64,000 nt of DNA from Labrys sp. WJW (GCF_001676615.1 NZ_LYXZ01000001.1:124001-188000); one strand, 5' to 3'. Positions 36,007 through 44,856 are shown, counted from the stretch's first letter. Made by a program: numbers and translations. Notes: generated by a model not told the origin, from the sequence alone.

Positions 36007-36848
36007 GCCGGCTTCTCCTCTGCCATCAGCCATTCCTCGAGGGTGGCGTTGACTGCCTCGGGCGCCGTCAGATTGACCATGTGGCGGTGTCCTTCGATGA
36101 TGCGGGCCCATCCCTTCGGTGCGGCGGCAGCCATCGCCCTGGCCATCGCCGGCGTGGAATTGGGATCGCCGGAACCGGTCAGGAACAGCGCCGGACAGGT
36201 CACGGAAGGCCAGCAACCGGCGTAGGTCTCATCGCCGCCGGCAAAGGCGGCGTAGGCAACGGCATACCCCCGCGGATCGACCTGCTCGAGCCAGCTGCGC
36301 GTCAGCTCGCGCGCCCGGCGATTGTTCGGCTCATCATCGAACCAGCGCGCCAGCGGGCCTTCCTTGTCGACGCCGTCGGCACGAATGGCCTTGGCTCGGG
36401 CCAGCACGGCCGCCTTTGCCTGCGGATCGCGCCGATAGACGCCATTCAGATAGGCAACGCGGGCAATGCGATCGGGAAAGCTGGCAGCCGCACCGCCCGA
36501 AATCATCGCGCCCATGGAGTGGCCGGCGAGACTGACGCGATCGAGTTTCAGATCGTCGAGCAATCGGCCGAACCAGGCAACGAAATCCGTGACGGCACTG
36601 CCCTCCGGCAGGCCGTCGCTGCCGCCATGCCCCGGCATATCAACCGCGACGACACGATGCGTTTGCGAAAACCGTTCGATCTGGGGCATCCAGGCTTCGA
36701 GGCGCATGCCGACGCCGTGGATGAGGACCAGCGCATCGCCCTCACCCGCCTCGAAATAGGCAGAGCCCCGCGAACTCATCTGGCGCGGGAGCGTCCCATC
36801 GGGTGCCCGGCCGATATTGGTCGAGGTCGTTGCGGATCCGGCCTGCAT
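36003..36848 (-). CDS. Alpha/beta fold hydrolase
   Basis: Hydrolase of 281 residues with VLIHGVGM (oxyanion hole), the nucleophile Ser111 in LAGHSMGAM, a probable acid Asp in TGSGDPNSTP, and the catalytic His in EGHRHMVN. ATG 36848 is taken because it lies just past the preceding gene; ATG 36779 (258 residues) would give a more compact protein. It overlaps the flavin reductase gene by four bases. It could open a lactone, ester or amide made by the monooxygenase, as RutD-like proteins do in uracil breakdown. Confidence 0.87.
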   Translation of the reverse strand: MQAGSATTSTNIGRAPDGTLPRQMSSRGSAYFEAGEGDALVLIHGVGMRLEAWMPQIERFSQTHRVVAVDMPGHGGSDGLPEGSAVTDFVAWFGRLLDDLKLDRVSLAGHSMGAMISGGAAASFPDRIARVAYLNGVYRRDPQAKAAVLARAKAIRADGVDKEGPLARWFDDEPNNRRARELTRSWLEQVDPRGYAVAYAAFAGGDETYAGCWPSVTCPALFLTGSGDPNSTPAMARAMAAAAPKGWARIIEGHRHMVNLTAPEAVNATLEEWLMAEEKPA

Positions 36849-36864
36849 GGCGCGCCCCGCTCGC

Positions 36865-37467
36865 TCAGACGCCGGCCGGATTGGCGACATCCTGCCCAAG
36901 ATCCTTCAGATCCTGGTAGCGATCGCCGATACGGTGATGGGGACGACCGCCAACGGAAGCACCCAGTGCCACGACGATCTCGTCGGCGGCCGGGGCATCC
37001 GCGATCGCCGCCTGGATCGTCAGATAATGGGAACGCCGCCCCTCGTCATTCTTGTCCATCAGGGGGATCATGACGGGGGCATTGGCCGGGCCGCGCGTAT
37101 TGCAGAAAGCGAGATAGGATTTGGCGCCGACCGCCTGGCGGTAGTGATTGCCGAAGCGCAGCGTGTGGATCAGGGCGGAGGCATGCTCGATCTCGCCGTC
37201 CAGCCCGACGACGGCAGACTTGCCGTAGCCTTCCACCGCCTCGCCGGAGCCGACCGCATCGAGGATCATCCTGGTCAGCAATTCACCCAGGACCGGCGCG
37301 ACGGCGTGGATTTCCGGCTTCAAGTCGTCGACGAAGCCCCTGCCCGCCCAGGGATTCTTCACCACGGCCATCGCCGCGAAGAGCTTGAGAGGCCTGGGCG
37401 CCGCCCTTCCTCCCTCGATCAGGGTCGTTTCGACCTGAAGCAATGTCTTGCGGATCTGGATGGCCAT
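36865..37467 (-). CDS. AA_synth (DUF1185) family protein
   Basis: Protein of 200 residues of the amino acid synthesis (AA_synth, DUF1185) family, whose biochemical role is not established. Conserved-looking stretches are KLFAAMAVVKNPWAGRGFVDDL, GKSAVVGLDGEIEHASALIHT and FCNTRGPANAPVMIPLMDKND. GAGGATATTGCC precedes ATG 37467. It is the first gene of the operon that runs down to 28285, and a perfect 22-bp palindrome lies 26-47 bases upstream. Family members often occur next to flavin reductases and monooxygenases. Confidence 0.85.
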   Translation of the reverse strand: MAIQIRKTLLQVETTLIEGGRAAPRPLKLFAAMAVVKNPWAGRGFVDDLKPEIHAVAPVLGELLTRMILDAVGSGEAVEGYGKSAVVGLDGEIEHASALIHTLRFGNHYRQAVGAKSYLAFCNTRGPANAPVMIPLMDKNDEGRRSHYLTIQAAIADAPAADEIVVALGASVGGRPHHRIGDRYQDLKDLGQDVANPAGV

Positions 37468-37492
37468 GGCAATATCCTCATACGGTCATTGC

Positions 37493-37514
37493 ATCTTATG
37501 GTATACCATAAGAT
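37493..37514. promoter_or_regulatory. GntR-type operator (perfect 22-bp palindrome)
   Basis: ATCTTATGGTA followed directly by TACCATAAGAT is a perfect palindrome. The TGGTATACCA core is the type bound by FadR/VanR-like GntR proteins. It sits in the short region between the divergent AA_synth operon and gntR gene, so it can control both. Confidence 0.85.
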
Positions 37515-37562
37515 CACGTGTCAATGCCTTGCCTGGATGAATTTTTGCGGCTACACCAAGAC

Positions 37563-38261
37563 ATGAGCAAGAACGCCGACAATCTCGCCTCCCTCAGAAT
37601 CGAGAACCCGCCCGCGACTTTGCGGGAGATCGCTCTCGAAAGAATGCGGCGGGCGATCATCAACGGCCTCTTCGAGCCCGAGGAGCGGCTCGTCGAGCGC
37701 ACGCTGTGCGAGCAGCTCGGCGTTTCCCGGTCCGTCATCCGCGAGGTCATTCGTCATTTGGAAGCCGAGGGGCTGGTGACGATGCTCCTCAACAAGGGAC
37801 CGATCGTGGCGCGGCTCGATTGGGATGATGCTCGCCAGATCTACGCCATTCGCGCCGCGGTTGAATCCACGGCCATTGCCGACTGCGCCCGCCTCGCCGA
37901 TGCCGACGTGAAGAGGCGGTTGAGGAAGGCTTTGGACAATCTCGACCGCACGTCGCGGCAGCGCTCTCCGGCCGCTGTCATCGACGCGACGACCGAGCTC
38001 TACAAGATCATCTTCGAGGCCGGCGGCCACAAGATTGCCTGGGACATCGTCAGCCGCCTGAACAGCCGGATCTCAAGATTGCGCGTGATGACGCTGTCGA
38101 CCGCCAATCGAATGGTGACCGGCCCGGCGCAGATACGCGAGATTTTCGACGCGATCGAGAAGAACGATCCGGACGCCGCCGCGGCAGCCTGTCGGCGGCA
38201 CATTGCGGCCGCGGCTGCCATTGCCGAGGTGGTTCTGGGCGATATGCAGGCCAGGGCGTAA
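37563..38261 (+). CDS. GntR family transcriptional regulator (FCD type)
   Basis: Regulator of 232 residues. Residues ~15-80 form the winged helix-turn-helix (LREIALERMRRAIINGLFEPEERLVERTLCEQLGVSRSVIREVIRHLEAEG in outline); the C-terminal part is an all-helical FCD ligand domain with the usual metal-binding pattern (Asp in DATTELYKIIFEAGGH; His in CRRHIAAAA). ATG 37563 is the likely start; an ATG at 37524 or GTG at 37518 would lengthen it. It probably represses the divergent 36865-28285 operon until the substrate or an intermediate appears. Confidence 0.9.
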   Translation: MSKNADNLASLRIENPPATLREIALERMRRAIINGLFEPEERLVERTLCEQLGVSRSVIREVIRHLEAEGLVTMLLNKGPIVARLDWDDARQIYAIRAAVESTAIADCARLADADVKRRLRKALDNLDRTSRQRSPAAVIDATTELYKIIFEAGGHKIAWDIVSRLNSRISRLRVMTLSTANRMVTGPAQIREIFDAIEKNDPDAAAAACRRHIAAAAAIAEVVLGDMQARA

Positions 38262-38264
38262 AGC

Positions 38265-38499
38265 CCACCCCTTTCAAGGTGTTGACGTGTGAAGTCGGGA
38301 TCGAGCGCCGCAACCCCTCATCCGCCTGCCGGCGCCTTCTCCCGCGGGGGGAGAAGGGGGGGCATTTTCGGGAGGTGCGACGCTGGTCGATCGCCTTCTC
38401 CCCTTGCGGGAGAAGGTGCCCCGAAGGGGCTGGATGAGGGGTCGCGGTGCCCTATCCCGGTCTTTTCTGTGTTCGTTCCAGATACCTTGAAAGAGGTGG
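38265..38499. repeat. Nested inverted-repeat block between convergent genes
   Basis: This gap of about 350 bases (38262-38609) holds three layers of inverted repeats. Outer arms 38265-38280 and 38484-38499 pair at 15 of 16 positions. Middle arms 38308-38323 and 38432-38447 (core ACCCCTCATCC) pair at 15 of 16. Inside are three hairpins: CCTTCTCCC with GGGAGAAGG twice (38335-38357 and 38394-38416), and GCCCC with GGGGC (38418-38430). It separates gntR (+) from the GH127 gene (-) and could end both transcripts. No protein-coding frame is credible here. Confidence 0.75.
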
Positions 38500-38609
38500 A
38501 CGTAAGCCGCGCCCAAAGCCGTCCATAACATCCATGGTCAGGCAGGCAGCGCCGGCCCGGAGCGGCAATGGGAACGGCCTCCCACACCGCTCGCTGCTCG
38601 GCGAGGCGG

Positions 38610-40574
38610 CTACTCCCGCAGCCACACCCGCATGTCGCCCGGCTGCCGATTGTCCCAGGCAAAATAGGGAATGGCGCGAACCAAGGCCTGCTCTCTGGCG
38701 GGAGGGTCGCTTCGGTAGAGGGCTCCGCCCCAATCCGAGGTGCGGTCGGCAACCGCCTGGACCGACAGCGTTACCACGCCACCCAGCAAATCCGGCGCCT
38801 CAGCGGCCTCGAGCGAAGCGCCCGACGGCAGGACAAGGCTATGAAGGGGTTCGGAATTGTCGACCTCCTCCACGCAATAGACGACCGGTCCCCTGGCAAG
38901 CGCGACCCTGCCGGCATCCTGGCGAACCCTGGGATTGGCGTAGAGGCGCCGGGCCGGCATGTCGAGGTCGAGGCGGATCGCATCCGTCGCCTTCCATTCA
39001 CGATCGAGCGTGACATAGCCGTCGGCCAGCACCGCCTGGAGATCGACAGCCTCGCCATTGACCATGAGCTGCGCCCGGGGACACCACCCGGGAATGCGCA
39101 GATGCAGCTTGAAGCGCAGCGGCCTCTCGGTGTCGATCGACATCGAGACTGCGCCATCCCAGGGGTAGCGGCTGGTCTGCGTCAGCACCGCCTTCTGTCC
39201 GCCCACCTCGAATCGGATGGAACTGTCCCCATAGAGATGGACCGCGACCGCATCCTCGGCCAAGCCATAGACATAGGTGCCGATCGAAGCGACCATCCGT
39301 CCGATATTGGGCGGGCAGCAGGGGCAGCGATGCCACTTCCAGCGATTGTGCCGGCCACGGCTCTCGAGCGGATTCTCGTAGAAGAAGCGCGAGCCATCGA
39401 GCGACAGGCCCGAGATCGAGCCATTGTAGAGCGCCTGCTCCATCACATCGGCGTAGCGTGCATTGGGGCCGACGCCCAGCATCCTGCTCGCCCAGAACAC
39501 CAGCGCGACCGAGGCGCAAGTCTCGGCATAGGCGGTTTCGTTGGGCAGGTCGTAATCGGAGGTGACCCCTTCATTGGCAGCCGACGGGCCGAGCCCGCCG
39601 GTGACATAGAGGTTCTTGGTCGTCAGGTCGTCCCACAGGCGCTCCAGCGCCGTCCGGAGGCTGTCATCCGCGAATTCCGCGGCGATGTCGGCCATGCCGG
39701 CATAGAGATACATCGCCCTGACGGCATGGCCGACGACCTTGTCCTGCTCGCGTACGGGCTTGTGGGACTGGTTATATTCATACGTCTTGAAATGGTAATC
39801 CTTCGGGTCGGCGCCACGAGCCCTTGCTTCTTCATCGAAATAATGCGGCTGCTGGCCGCGCTGGTCGACGAAATAGCGCGCGAGCTCCAGATATTTGCGC
39901 TGGCCCGTCACCCGCCCGAGCTTGACCAAAGCGAGCTCGATCTCCTCATGGCCGCAATAGCCTTTCCGCTTGTTCGCCTCGGCCCCAAACATCTCGGCGA
40001 TGTGATCGGCAAACCGGCACATGATGTCGAGGAGCTTGCGCTTGCCGGTGGCCTGGAAATAGGCGACCGCTCCCTCGATGAGATGGCCGGCGCAATAGAG
40101 TTCATGGCAGTCGCGCAAATTCGTCCAGCGCAATCCCGGCTGAATGCGCTGATACCAGCTCGACAGATAGCCATCCTCCTGCTGAAGCTTGCCGAACATG
40201 TCGATGACCGCGTCGATCTTGCGCTCCAATTCGTCGTTCCGGCGGCGGTAGAGCGAATAGGCGGCGGTCTCGATCGTCTTGCCCCAGTCGGAATCCCAGA
40301 ACATCTGGGTGGTCACCGTGGCGCCGGTGAACTCGTTGCCCGTCGGCGACATCGAGTGGAAGGGAATGACGACGCCCGGCGACGGGACGTCGGGATCGAT
40401 CTGCTCGAGCATCCGGGCCTCGACGCAGCGATCGTAGAGGATGTCGGCCGTGCGCGAGGCAACGGCATCGACGCGGGCGCCCCAGAACCCGGCGACCTCG
40501 ACTTGCGCCACCGACGGTGGGCGAAAGGTAGTGTTGGCAGGCATGGTGGCGGGCGTGGCATTGAAACCTGACAT
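38610..40574 (-). CDS. GH127 family beta-L-arabinofuranosidase (DUF1680)
   Basis: Glycoside hydrolase of 654 residues. The zinc-thiolate catalytic set of GH127 is complete: Glu351 and Cys353 in AETCASVALVFW, Cys419 and Cys420 in HRCPCCPPNIGR, and the acid/base candidate Glu335 in AANEGV, with spacings equal to those in Bifidobacterium HypBA1. There is no signal peptide, so it acts in the cytoplasm on imported oligosaccharides. Substrates are probably beta-L-arabinofuranosides from plant hydroxyproline-rich glycoproteins or related glycans. It is the last gene of the LacI-controlled operon and has GGAGATCC before ATG 40574. Confidence 0.92.
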   Translation of the reverse strand: MSGFNATPATMPANTTFRPPSVAQVEVAGFWGARVDAVASRTADILYDRCVEARMLEQIDPDVPSPGVVIPFHSMSPTGNEFTGATVTTQMFWDSDWGKTIETAAYSLYRRRNDELERKIDAVIDMFGKLQQEDGYLSSWYQRIQPGLRWTNLRDCHELYCAGHLIEGAVAYFQATGKRKLLDIMCRFADHIAEMFGAEANKRKGYCGHEEIELALVKLGRVTGQRKYLELARYFVDQRGQQPHYFDEEARARGADPKDYHFKTYEYNQSHKPVREQDKVVGHAVRAMYLYAGMADIAAEFADDSLRTALERLWDDLTTKNLYVTGGLGPSAANEGVTSDYDLPNETAYAETCASVALVFWASRMLGVGPNARYADVMEQALYNGSISGLSLDGSRFFYENPLESRGRHNRWKWHRCPCCPPNIGRMVASIGTYVYGLAEDAVAVHLYGDSSIRFEVGGQKAVLTQTSRYPWDGAVSMSIDTERPLRFKLHLRIPGWCPRAQLMVNGEAVDLQAVLADGYVTLDREWKATDAIRLDLDMPARRLYANPRVRQDAGRVALARGPVVYCVEEVDNSEPLHSLVLPSGASLEAAEAPDLLGGVVTLSVQAVADRTSDWGGALYRSDPPAREQALVRAIPYFAWDNRQPGDMRVWLRE

Positions 40575-40598
40575 GAAAGGATCTCCAGGAAATATCGG

Positions 40599-41462
40599 CT
40601 ACTTCACCGCGCCGGCCGTGAGCCCGCGAATGTAGTAGCGCTGCAAGAGCAGGAAGAGGACGAGACAGGGGATCATCATCACGGTGACGCCGGCCTGTAC
40701 CGCGCCCCAATCGATGGCGCCGAAGCGGCCCGACTGCAGGGCCGTCATCATGACGGGCAAGGTGAACTTGCCCTGGTCGGTCATCAGCACCAGGGCGGCG
40801 AGGAATTCGTTCCAAGCGCCGAGAAAGGCAAACAGGGCGATCGTCACGATCCCCGGCCAGACCAGGGGCAGCATGACGCGGATCAGCAGGCTGGCGTCGT
40901 TGGCCCCATCCATGCGGGCAGCCTCCTCGATCTCCCGCGGCACCGCGTCGAAGGCATTGCGCATCATGAAGATGGAGAACGGCAGCTGCAGCGTGACATA
41001 GACCCCCACCAGGCCCGTCAGCGTGTTGTGCAGGCCCAATTTGGTAAGGATCAGGAAGATCGGCGTCAGGATCGACTGGAACGGGATCATGATGGTCGAC
41101 AGGATCATCATGAACAGGAGGTTCTTGAAGGGAAACCGGAAGCGGGAAAACCCATATCCGGCCAGCACGCTGATCAATACCGACAGCAGCACCGTCATGC
41201 CGGTGACATAGATGCTGTTGAGTGCCGGCTGGACCAGGCCATTGCCGAAGCCGTTCAAGGCCGAATAGTTCTCCAGCGACAGGCCGGTGCTCGGCCAGGG
41301 CGGCAAGGGCGGCTGACGCGCCTCCATCGGCGACTTGAAGCTGGACAGCACCGCCCAGGCGATCGGTGCTGCGAAAACAGCGGCAAGGAACACGCCGATC
41401 GCATGAGTCCCCAGAAACGAGACGACGGGCCGTCTTTCGGCGGTGGCAACGCCCGTCTTCAT
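40599..41462 (-). CDS. CUT1 sugar ABC transporter permease (MalG type)
   Basis: Membrane subunit of 287 residues with about six helices and the EAA loop EIEEAARMDGANDASLLIRVMLPL; it ends YYIRGLTAGAVK, the usual MalG-type C-terminus. ATG 41462 overlaps the stop of the MalF-type permease gene (ATGA). It forms the pore with that protein, and imports the glycan fragments cut by the GH127 enzyme. No ATPase gene is present in this operon. Confidence 0.93.
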   Translation of the reverse strand: MKTGVATAERRPVVSFLGTHAIGVFLAAVFAAPIAWAVLSSFKSPMEARQPPLPPWPSTGLSLENYSALNGFGNGLVQPALNSIYVTGMTVLLSVLISVLAGYGFSRFRFPFKNLLFMMILSTIMIPFQSILTPIFLILTKLGLHNTLTGLVGVYVTLQLPFSIFMMRNAFDAVPREIEEAARMDGANDASLLIRVMLPLVWPGIVTIALFAFLGAWNEFLAALVLMTDQGKFTLPVMMTALQSGRFGAIDWGAVQAGVTVMMIPCLVLFLLLQRYYIRGLTAGAVK

Positions 41463-42379
41463 TCCACGCCCTCCGGCTGACGCAGGACGCGCAACTGGAT
41501 CAGGCTCAAGACGATCAACACGACCAGCAGCACCATCGACAGGGCCGCGCCGTAGCCGAGCTTGAAGGAAACGAAGGACTGATTGAAGATCCAGTAGACG
41601 GCGGTGAGCGTCTGGTTGTTCGGGCCGCCGCGCAGGATGATGTAGAACTGGTCGAAGGCGAGCACCGATCCCGATACCGACAGGATGAGAGCGAGCGCGA
41701 GCGTGCGCCGCATCAGGGGCAGCGTGATCAGGCGAAAGCGGGCCAGGGGCCCCGCCCCGTCGATCTTGGCCGCTTCGTGCAGTTCGCCCGGGATGGACTG
41801 TAGGCCGGTCATCAAAATGACCATGGTGAAGCCGGCGACCTTCCACACCACCATGGCGATGATCGACCAGAACGCCGGCTGGAAACCGGCGAGAAGATTG
41901 ATCTTCTTCTGCGTCAGGCCAAGGTCGAACAGGGCCGGGCTGAAGAGGCCGGAATCGACGTTGAGCAGCCAGGACCACAACAGGCTGGCGGAAGCAAAAC
42001 CGACGACGACCGGCATGAAGAAGAAGGTGCGGTAGACGCCAACGCCGGGCCGCGGCCTTTCGATGAACAGGGCCAGCGGAAAGGCGACGGCGAAAATGGC
42101 CACCGTCACGATGGCGGTGTAATAGGCGGTAAATCCGAGGGCCGACCAGAAACGCGTGTCATGGGCGATCGCCAGGTAGTTGGCGATGCCGATGAAACGC
42201 GGCACCCCCATCAAGGGCCAGTTGTGCAGCGACATCCAGGCCGTCATGCACAGCGGCATAATGAAGAACACGCCCACCAGCGCAATCGCCGGCGCGATAT
42301 AGACCAGCCCCATGAGATTGCCGGAGCTGCGGCGGCGAATTCGCGTCCGCGCGCGCGGCAAGGCTGCCGAGACACTCAT
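41459..42379 (-). CDS. CUT1 sugar ABC transporter permease (MalF type)
   Basis: Membrane subunit of 306 residues with about six helices after a basic N-terminus (RARTRIRRRSSGN). The EAA loop is LHEAAKIDGAGPLARFRLITLPL. AGGAG lies seven bases before ATG 42379. It partners with the 40599 product, with which its gene overlaps by four bases. Confidence 0.93.
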   Translation of the reverse strand: MSVSAALPRARTRIRRRSSGNLMGLVYIAPAIALVGVFFIMPLCMTAWMSLHNWPLMGVPRFIGIANYLAIAHDTRFWSALGFTAYYTAIVTVAIFAVAFPLALFIERPRPGVGVYRTFFFMPVVVGFASASLLWSWLLNVDSGLFSPALFDLGLTQKKINLLAGFQPAFWSIIAMVVWKVAGFTMVILMTGLQSIPGELHEAAKIDGAGPLARFRLITLPLMRRTLALALILSVSGSVLAFDQFYIILRGGPNNQTLTAVYWIFNQSFVSFKLGYGAALSMVLLVVLIVLSLIQLRVLRQPEGVE

Positions 42380-42409
42380 CGTCCACTCCTGTCGATGCGA
42401 GGCCATCGA

Positions 42410-42429
42410 GCCGCCTTTGGCAAGGCGGC
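42410..42429. terminator. Stem-loop after binding-protein gene
   Basis: GCCGCCTT (42410-42417) and AAGGCGGC (42422-42429) pair perfectly with a four-base loop. It lies 15 bases past the binding-protein stop on the minus strand, before the permease genes, and has no T-run. Confidence 0.65.
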
Positions 42430-42444
42430 AGCAATGGCTGGGCG

Positions 42445-43689
42445 TTATTGCGGGGCGGTGTCGATAATGGACTGCATGGTCTTCTGGGCAGTGGCGATGG
42501 CCGCCTCGGCGTCATCGCCATAGAGGGCCTCCCCGATCAGCTGGTTCCACGGGCCGTTGGCCGAGTTGATGATGTCGTTGAAAACCGTGCTGTAGGGTGT
42601 GCGCCCCTTGGCCATGGCTTCGGCCGCGATCTGGTAGCGTGGATCGAGATCCTTGAGGGCTTGCTTGGCAATATCGCTGCGCACCGGCAGGCTGCCATAT
42701 TTGGCCAGCAGGGTCTGCCCCTCGATGGAATAAGCAAATTCGAGGAACTGCTTCACCACCGCGATCTTGGAAGTTCCCTTGGTGACGACGAAGTTGTCCC
42801 CGCCTGCAAAGGACGACCAGCCGCCATCCTTGCCGGGCAGGAAGGTGATGCCATAGTCGATATCGGGATATTGCGTATTCAGGGCCCCGATGGCGAAGGC
42901 ACCGGACGGGCTGATGCCGATATTGCCGGCAGCAAAGGCAGCGAAGAAATTGGCGCCGGTGTCGCTTTGGGCGCCCGCGGGCACCAAGTCCTTCTTGATC
43001 ATGGAGCGATAGAAATCGATGGCCGCGCGCAGTTGCGGGCCCTCCAGGGTGGCCTTCGTGCCGTCGTCGGAAAGAATATCGCCGCCGGAGGCCCATACGA
43101 GTGGGGTCAGGGTAAAGATATTGCAGCCCGGGCAATTGCCGGAAAAGTAATAGCCCTTGATGTTTCCGCCGAGCGCATTGATTTTTTCGGCATCCGCCTC
43201 GATTTCAGCCCAGTTGGCCGGGCCTTTTTCGGGATCCAGCCCCGCTTTCTTGAACAGCTTCTTGTTCCAGATCAGCACGGAACTATCGGCGGAGAACGGC
43301 AGGCCATAGATCCGGCCGTGATAGGTGCCCGTCTTCACATGAGCCGGCGACAGGGCGGCGAAATAGGACAGCGACTTGGCCCAGTCGGTGATGTCTTCCA
43401 ATTGCCCCGAGGCGGCAAAGGCCGGCGTATAGATCAGATCGAGCGACAAGGCATCGGGCGCGGTGCCACCCGCCGCAGCGGCTCCATATTTGGTGATGAT
43501 CTCCGCATTGGGAATGATGTCGAGCTTGACCTGGTCGTCGTGGCTCTTGTTGAACGCATCGACCACTTTCGGCATGAAGTTGGACGCGTCGGCACGGACC
43601 CAGATGGTCGCGGTCTCAGCGCTCCATGCCGGCAATCCGATCGCCGCCGTGGCGATCCAGGTCGCCAGGCCTATCATCAGCTTTCTCAT
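42445..43689 (-). CDS. CUT1 sugar ABC transporter substrate-binding protein
   Basis: Extracytoplasmic sugar-binding protein of 414 residues, MalE/UgpB type. A signal peptide covers about residues 1-23 (ending GLPAWSA). The mature protein starts ETATIWVRADASNFMPKVVDAFNKSH and has GGTAPDALSLDLIY and GRIYGLPFSADSSVLIWNKKLFKKAG, typical of the family. GGGGAGGAAACA precedes ATG 43689. It is encoded 27 bases after lacI on the same strand. Expected ligand: arabinose-containing oligosaccharide, inferred from the GH127 gene. Confidence 0.92.
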   Translation of the reverse strand: MRKLMIGLATWIATAAIGLPAWSAETATIWVRADASNFMPKVVDAFNKSHDDQVKLDIIPNAEIITKYGAAAAGGTAPDALSLDLIYTPAFAASGQLEDITDWAKSLSYFAALSPAHVKTGTYHGRIYGLPFSADSSVLIWNKKLFKKAGLDPEKGPANWAEIEADAEKINALGGNIKGYYFSGNCPGCNIFTLTPLVWASGGDILSDDGTKATLEGPQLRAAIDFYRSMIKKDLVPAGAQSDTGANFFAAFAAGNIGISPSGAFAIGALNTQYPDIDYGITFLPGKDGGWSSFAGGDNFVVTKGTSKIAVVKQFLEFAYSIEGQTLLAKYGSLPVRSDIAKQALKDLDPRYQIAAEAMAKGRTPYSTVFNDIINSANGPWNQLIGEALYGDDAEAAIATAQKTMQSIIDTAPQ

Positions 43690-43716
43690 TGTTTCCTCCC
43701 CTTTGGTATCACCGAC

Positions 43717-44778
43717 CTAGTCGCCTCTTGTTGATGGGCTCCCACGGTCATTGAACGCACTGCCGCAGGATTCCCGCACGACAAGGCGGCATGGCAATTT
43801 CCTGACGCCCGGCTCCACCGGCCGACCGTCGACCTGGGCCAGCAGCGCCAGCCCGGCCTGCCGACCGAGTGCGGCCAGGTTCATGTCGATGGAGGTCAGC
43901 GGCGGCCGGCTCTGGGAGGCGATGATCTCCCAATTGTCGAAACCGATGACCCCTACGTCTCCCGGCACGCTGAGGCCGCGCTCGCGCAGGGCATCGATCA
44001 CCCCCCGGGCGATCATGTCGTTGCCGCAGAAGATCGCATCGGGTTTGGCTCCCCGGCCGGCAAAGAGCCGCCCCACCGCTTCATGCCCCCACGCCTCGGA
44101 CCAGGCTCCCATGAGAGTAGGAATGGGCGGCAATCCGGCCTGGGCCAGCACATCGTGGCAGGCCTTGGCGCGAAGATGCACGACGGAAAAGCTCGCCGGG
44201 CCGGTAACATGGGCGATCCGGCGCCGGCCGAGGCCCAGGAAGTGTTCGGTTGCCAGGCGGGCGCCGGCTTCGTCATCGGAGACGAATGCCGCCGCGCCCG
44301 GATCCGGTTCGGTGAAAGCGTAGACGGCAGGTATGCCGAGATTCGAGAGGTCGACCGGGAGCCGGCGGTCGATGCGCTTGCCGGTGGCGATGATGCCGTC
44401 GACACGCTTGTCGAGCATGGCGTTGACGTGGAGTTGCGCAAGGCGCGGATCGTCCTCGACATTGCACAGGAAGACCGAGACCCCCTTGTCGACGAGGGCC
44501 TCCGTAATCCCGGCCATCAGCGGAAGCGAAAAGCGGCCATAGGTATCGTTGGTCAGCAACCCCACCGTGAAGCTGCGGCGGCGGAGCAGGCTCTGCGCCA
44601 GGGCATTTGGGCGAAATCCCAAAAGTGCGGCAACCTCGCGCACCCGCTTGCGGGTTTCGACCGTCATCCGCCCCTGGTCGTTGAGCGCCTTGGACGCGGT
44701 GGCGAGGCTGACGCCAGCGGCAGCGGCAACGTCGCGCAACGTGACTGGCTCCGACGCCCCTTCGCCTCCCCTAGACAT
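43717..44778 (-). CDS. LacI family transcriptional regulator
   Basis: Regulator of 353 residues. The helix-turn-helix and hinge are TLRDVAAAAGVSLATASKALND and RVREVAALLGFRPNALAQSLL; a periplasmic-binding-protein-like effector domain follows. ATG 44778 has GGGAGGGC upstream; a TTG at 44781 is less likely. Being first in its own operon with two palindromes just upstream, it probably represses itself and the downstream transporter and GH127 genes until the sugar is present. Confidence 0.93.
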   Translation of the reverse strand: MSRGGEGASEPVTLRDVAAAAGVSLATASKALNDQGRMTVETRKRVREVAALLGFRPNALAQSLLRRRSFTVGLLTNDTYGRFSLPLMAGITEALVDKGVSVFLCNVEDDPRLAQLHVNAMLDKRVDGIIATGKRIDRRLPVDLSNLGIPAVYAFTEPDPGAAAFVSDDEAGARLATEHFLGLGRRRIAHVTGPASFSVVHLRAKACHDVLAQAGLPPIPTLMGAWSEAWGHEAVGRLFAGRGAKPDAIFCGNDMIARGVIDALRERGLSVPGDVGVIGFDNWEIIASQSRPPLTSIDMNLAALGRQAGLALLAQVDGRPVEPGVRKLPCRLVVRESCGSAFNDRGSPSTRGD

Positions 44779-44794
44779 CAAAGCCCTCCCAACT

Positions 44795-44810
44795 GAGAAA
44801 AGGTTTTCTC
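44795..44810. promoter_or_regulatory. LacI-type operator, proximal
   Basis: GAGAAAAGGTTTTCTC: seven-base arms pair perfectly around a GG centre. It lies 17 bases before the lacI start codon, where bound repressor would block initiation. Confidence 0.8.
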
Positions 44811-44856
44811 TTTCTCGATTTAAGCATCTCTTTGGGTAAAAGATGTCTCTTTTTTG

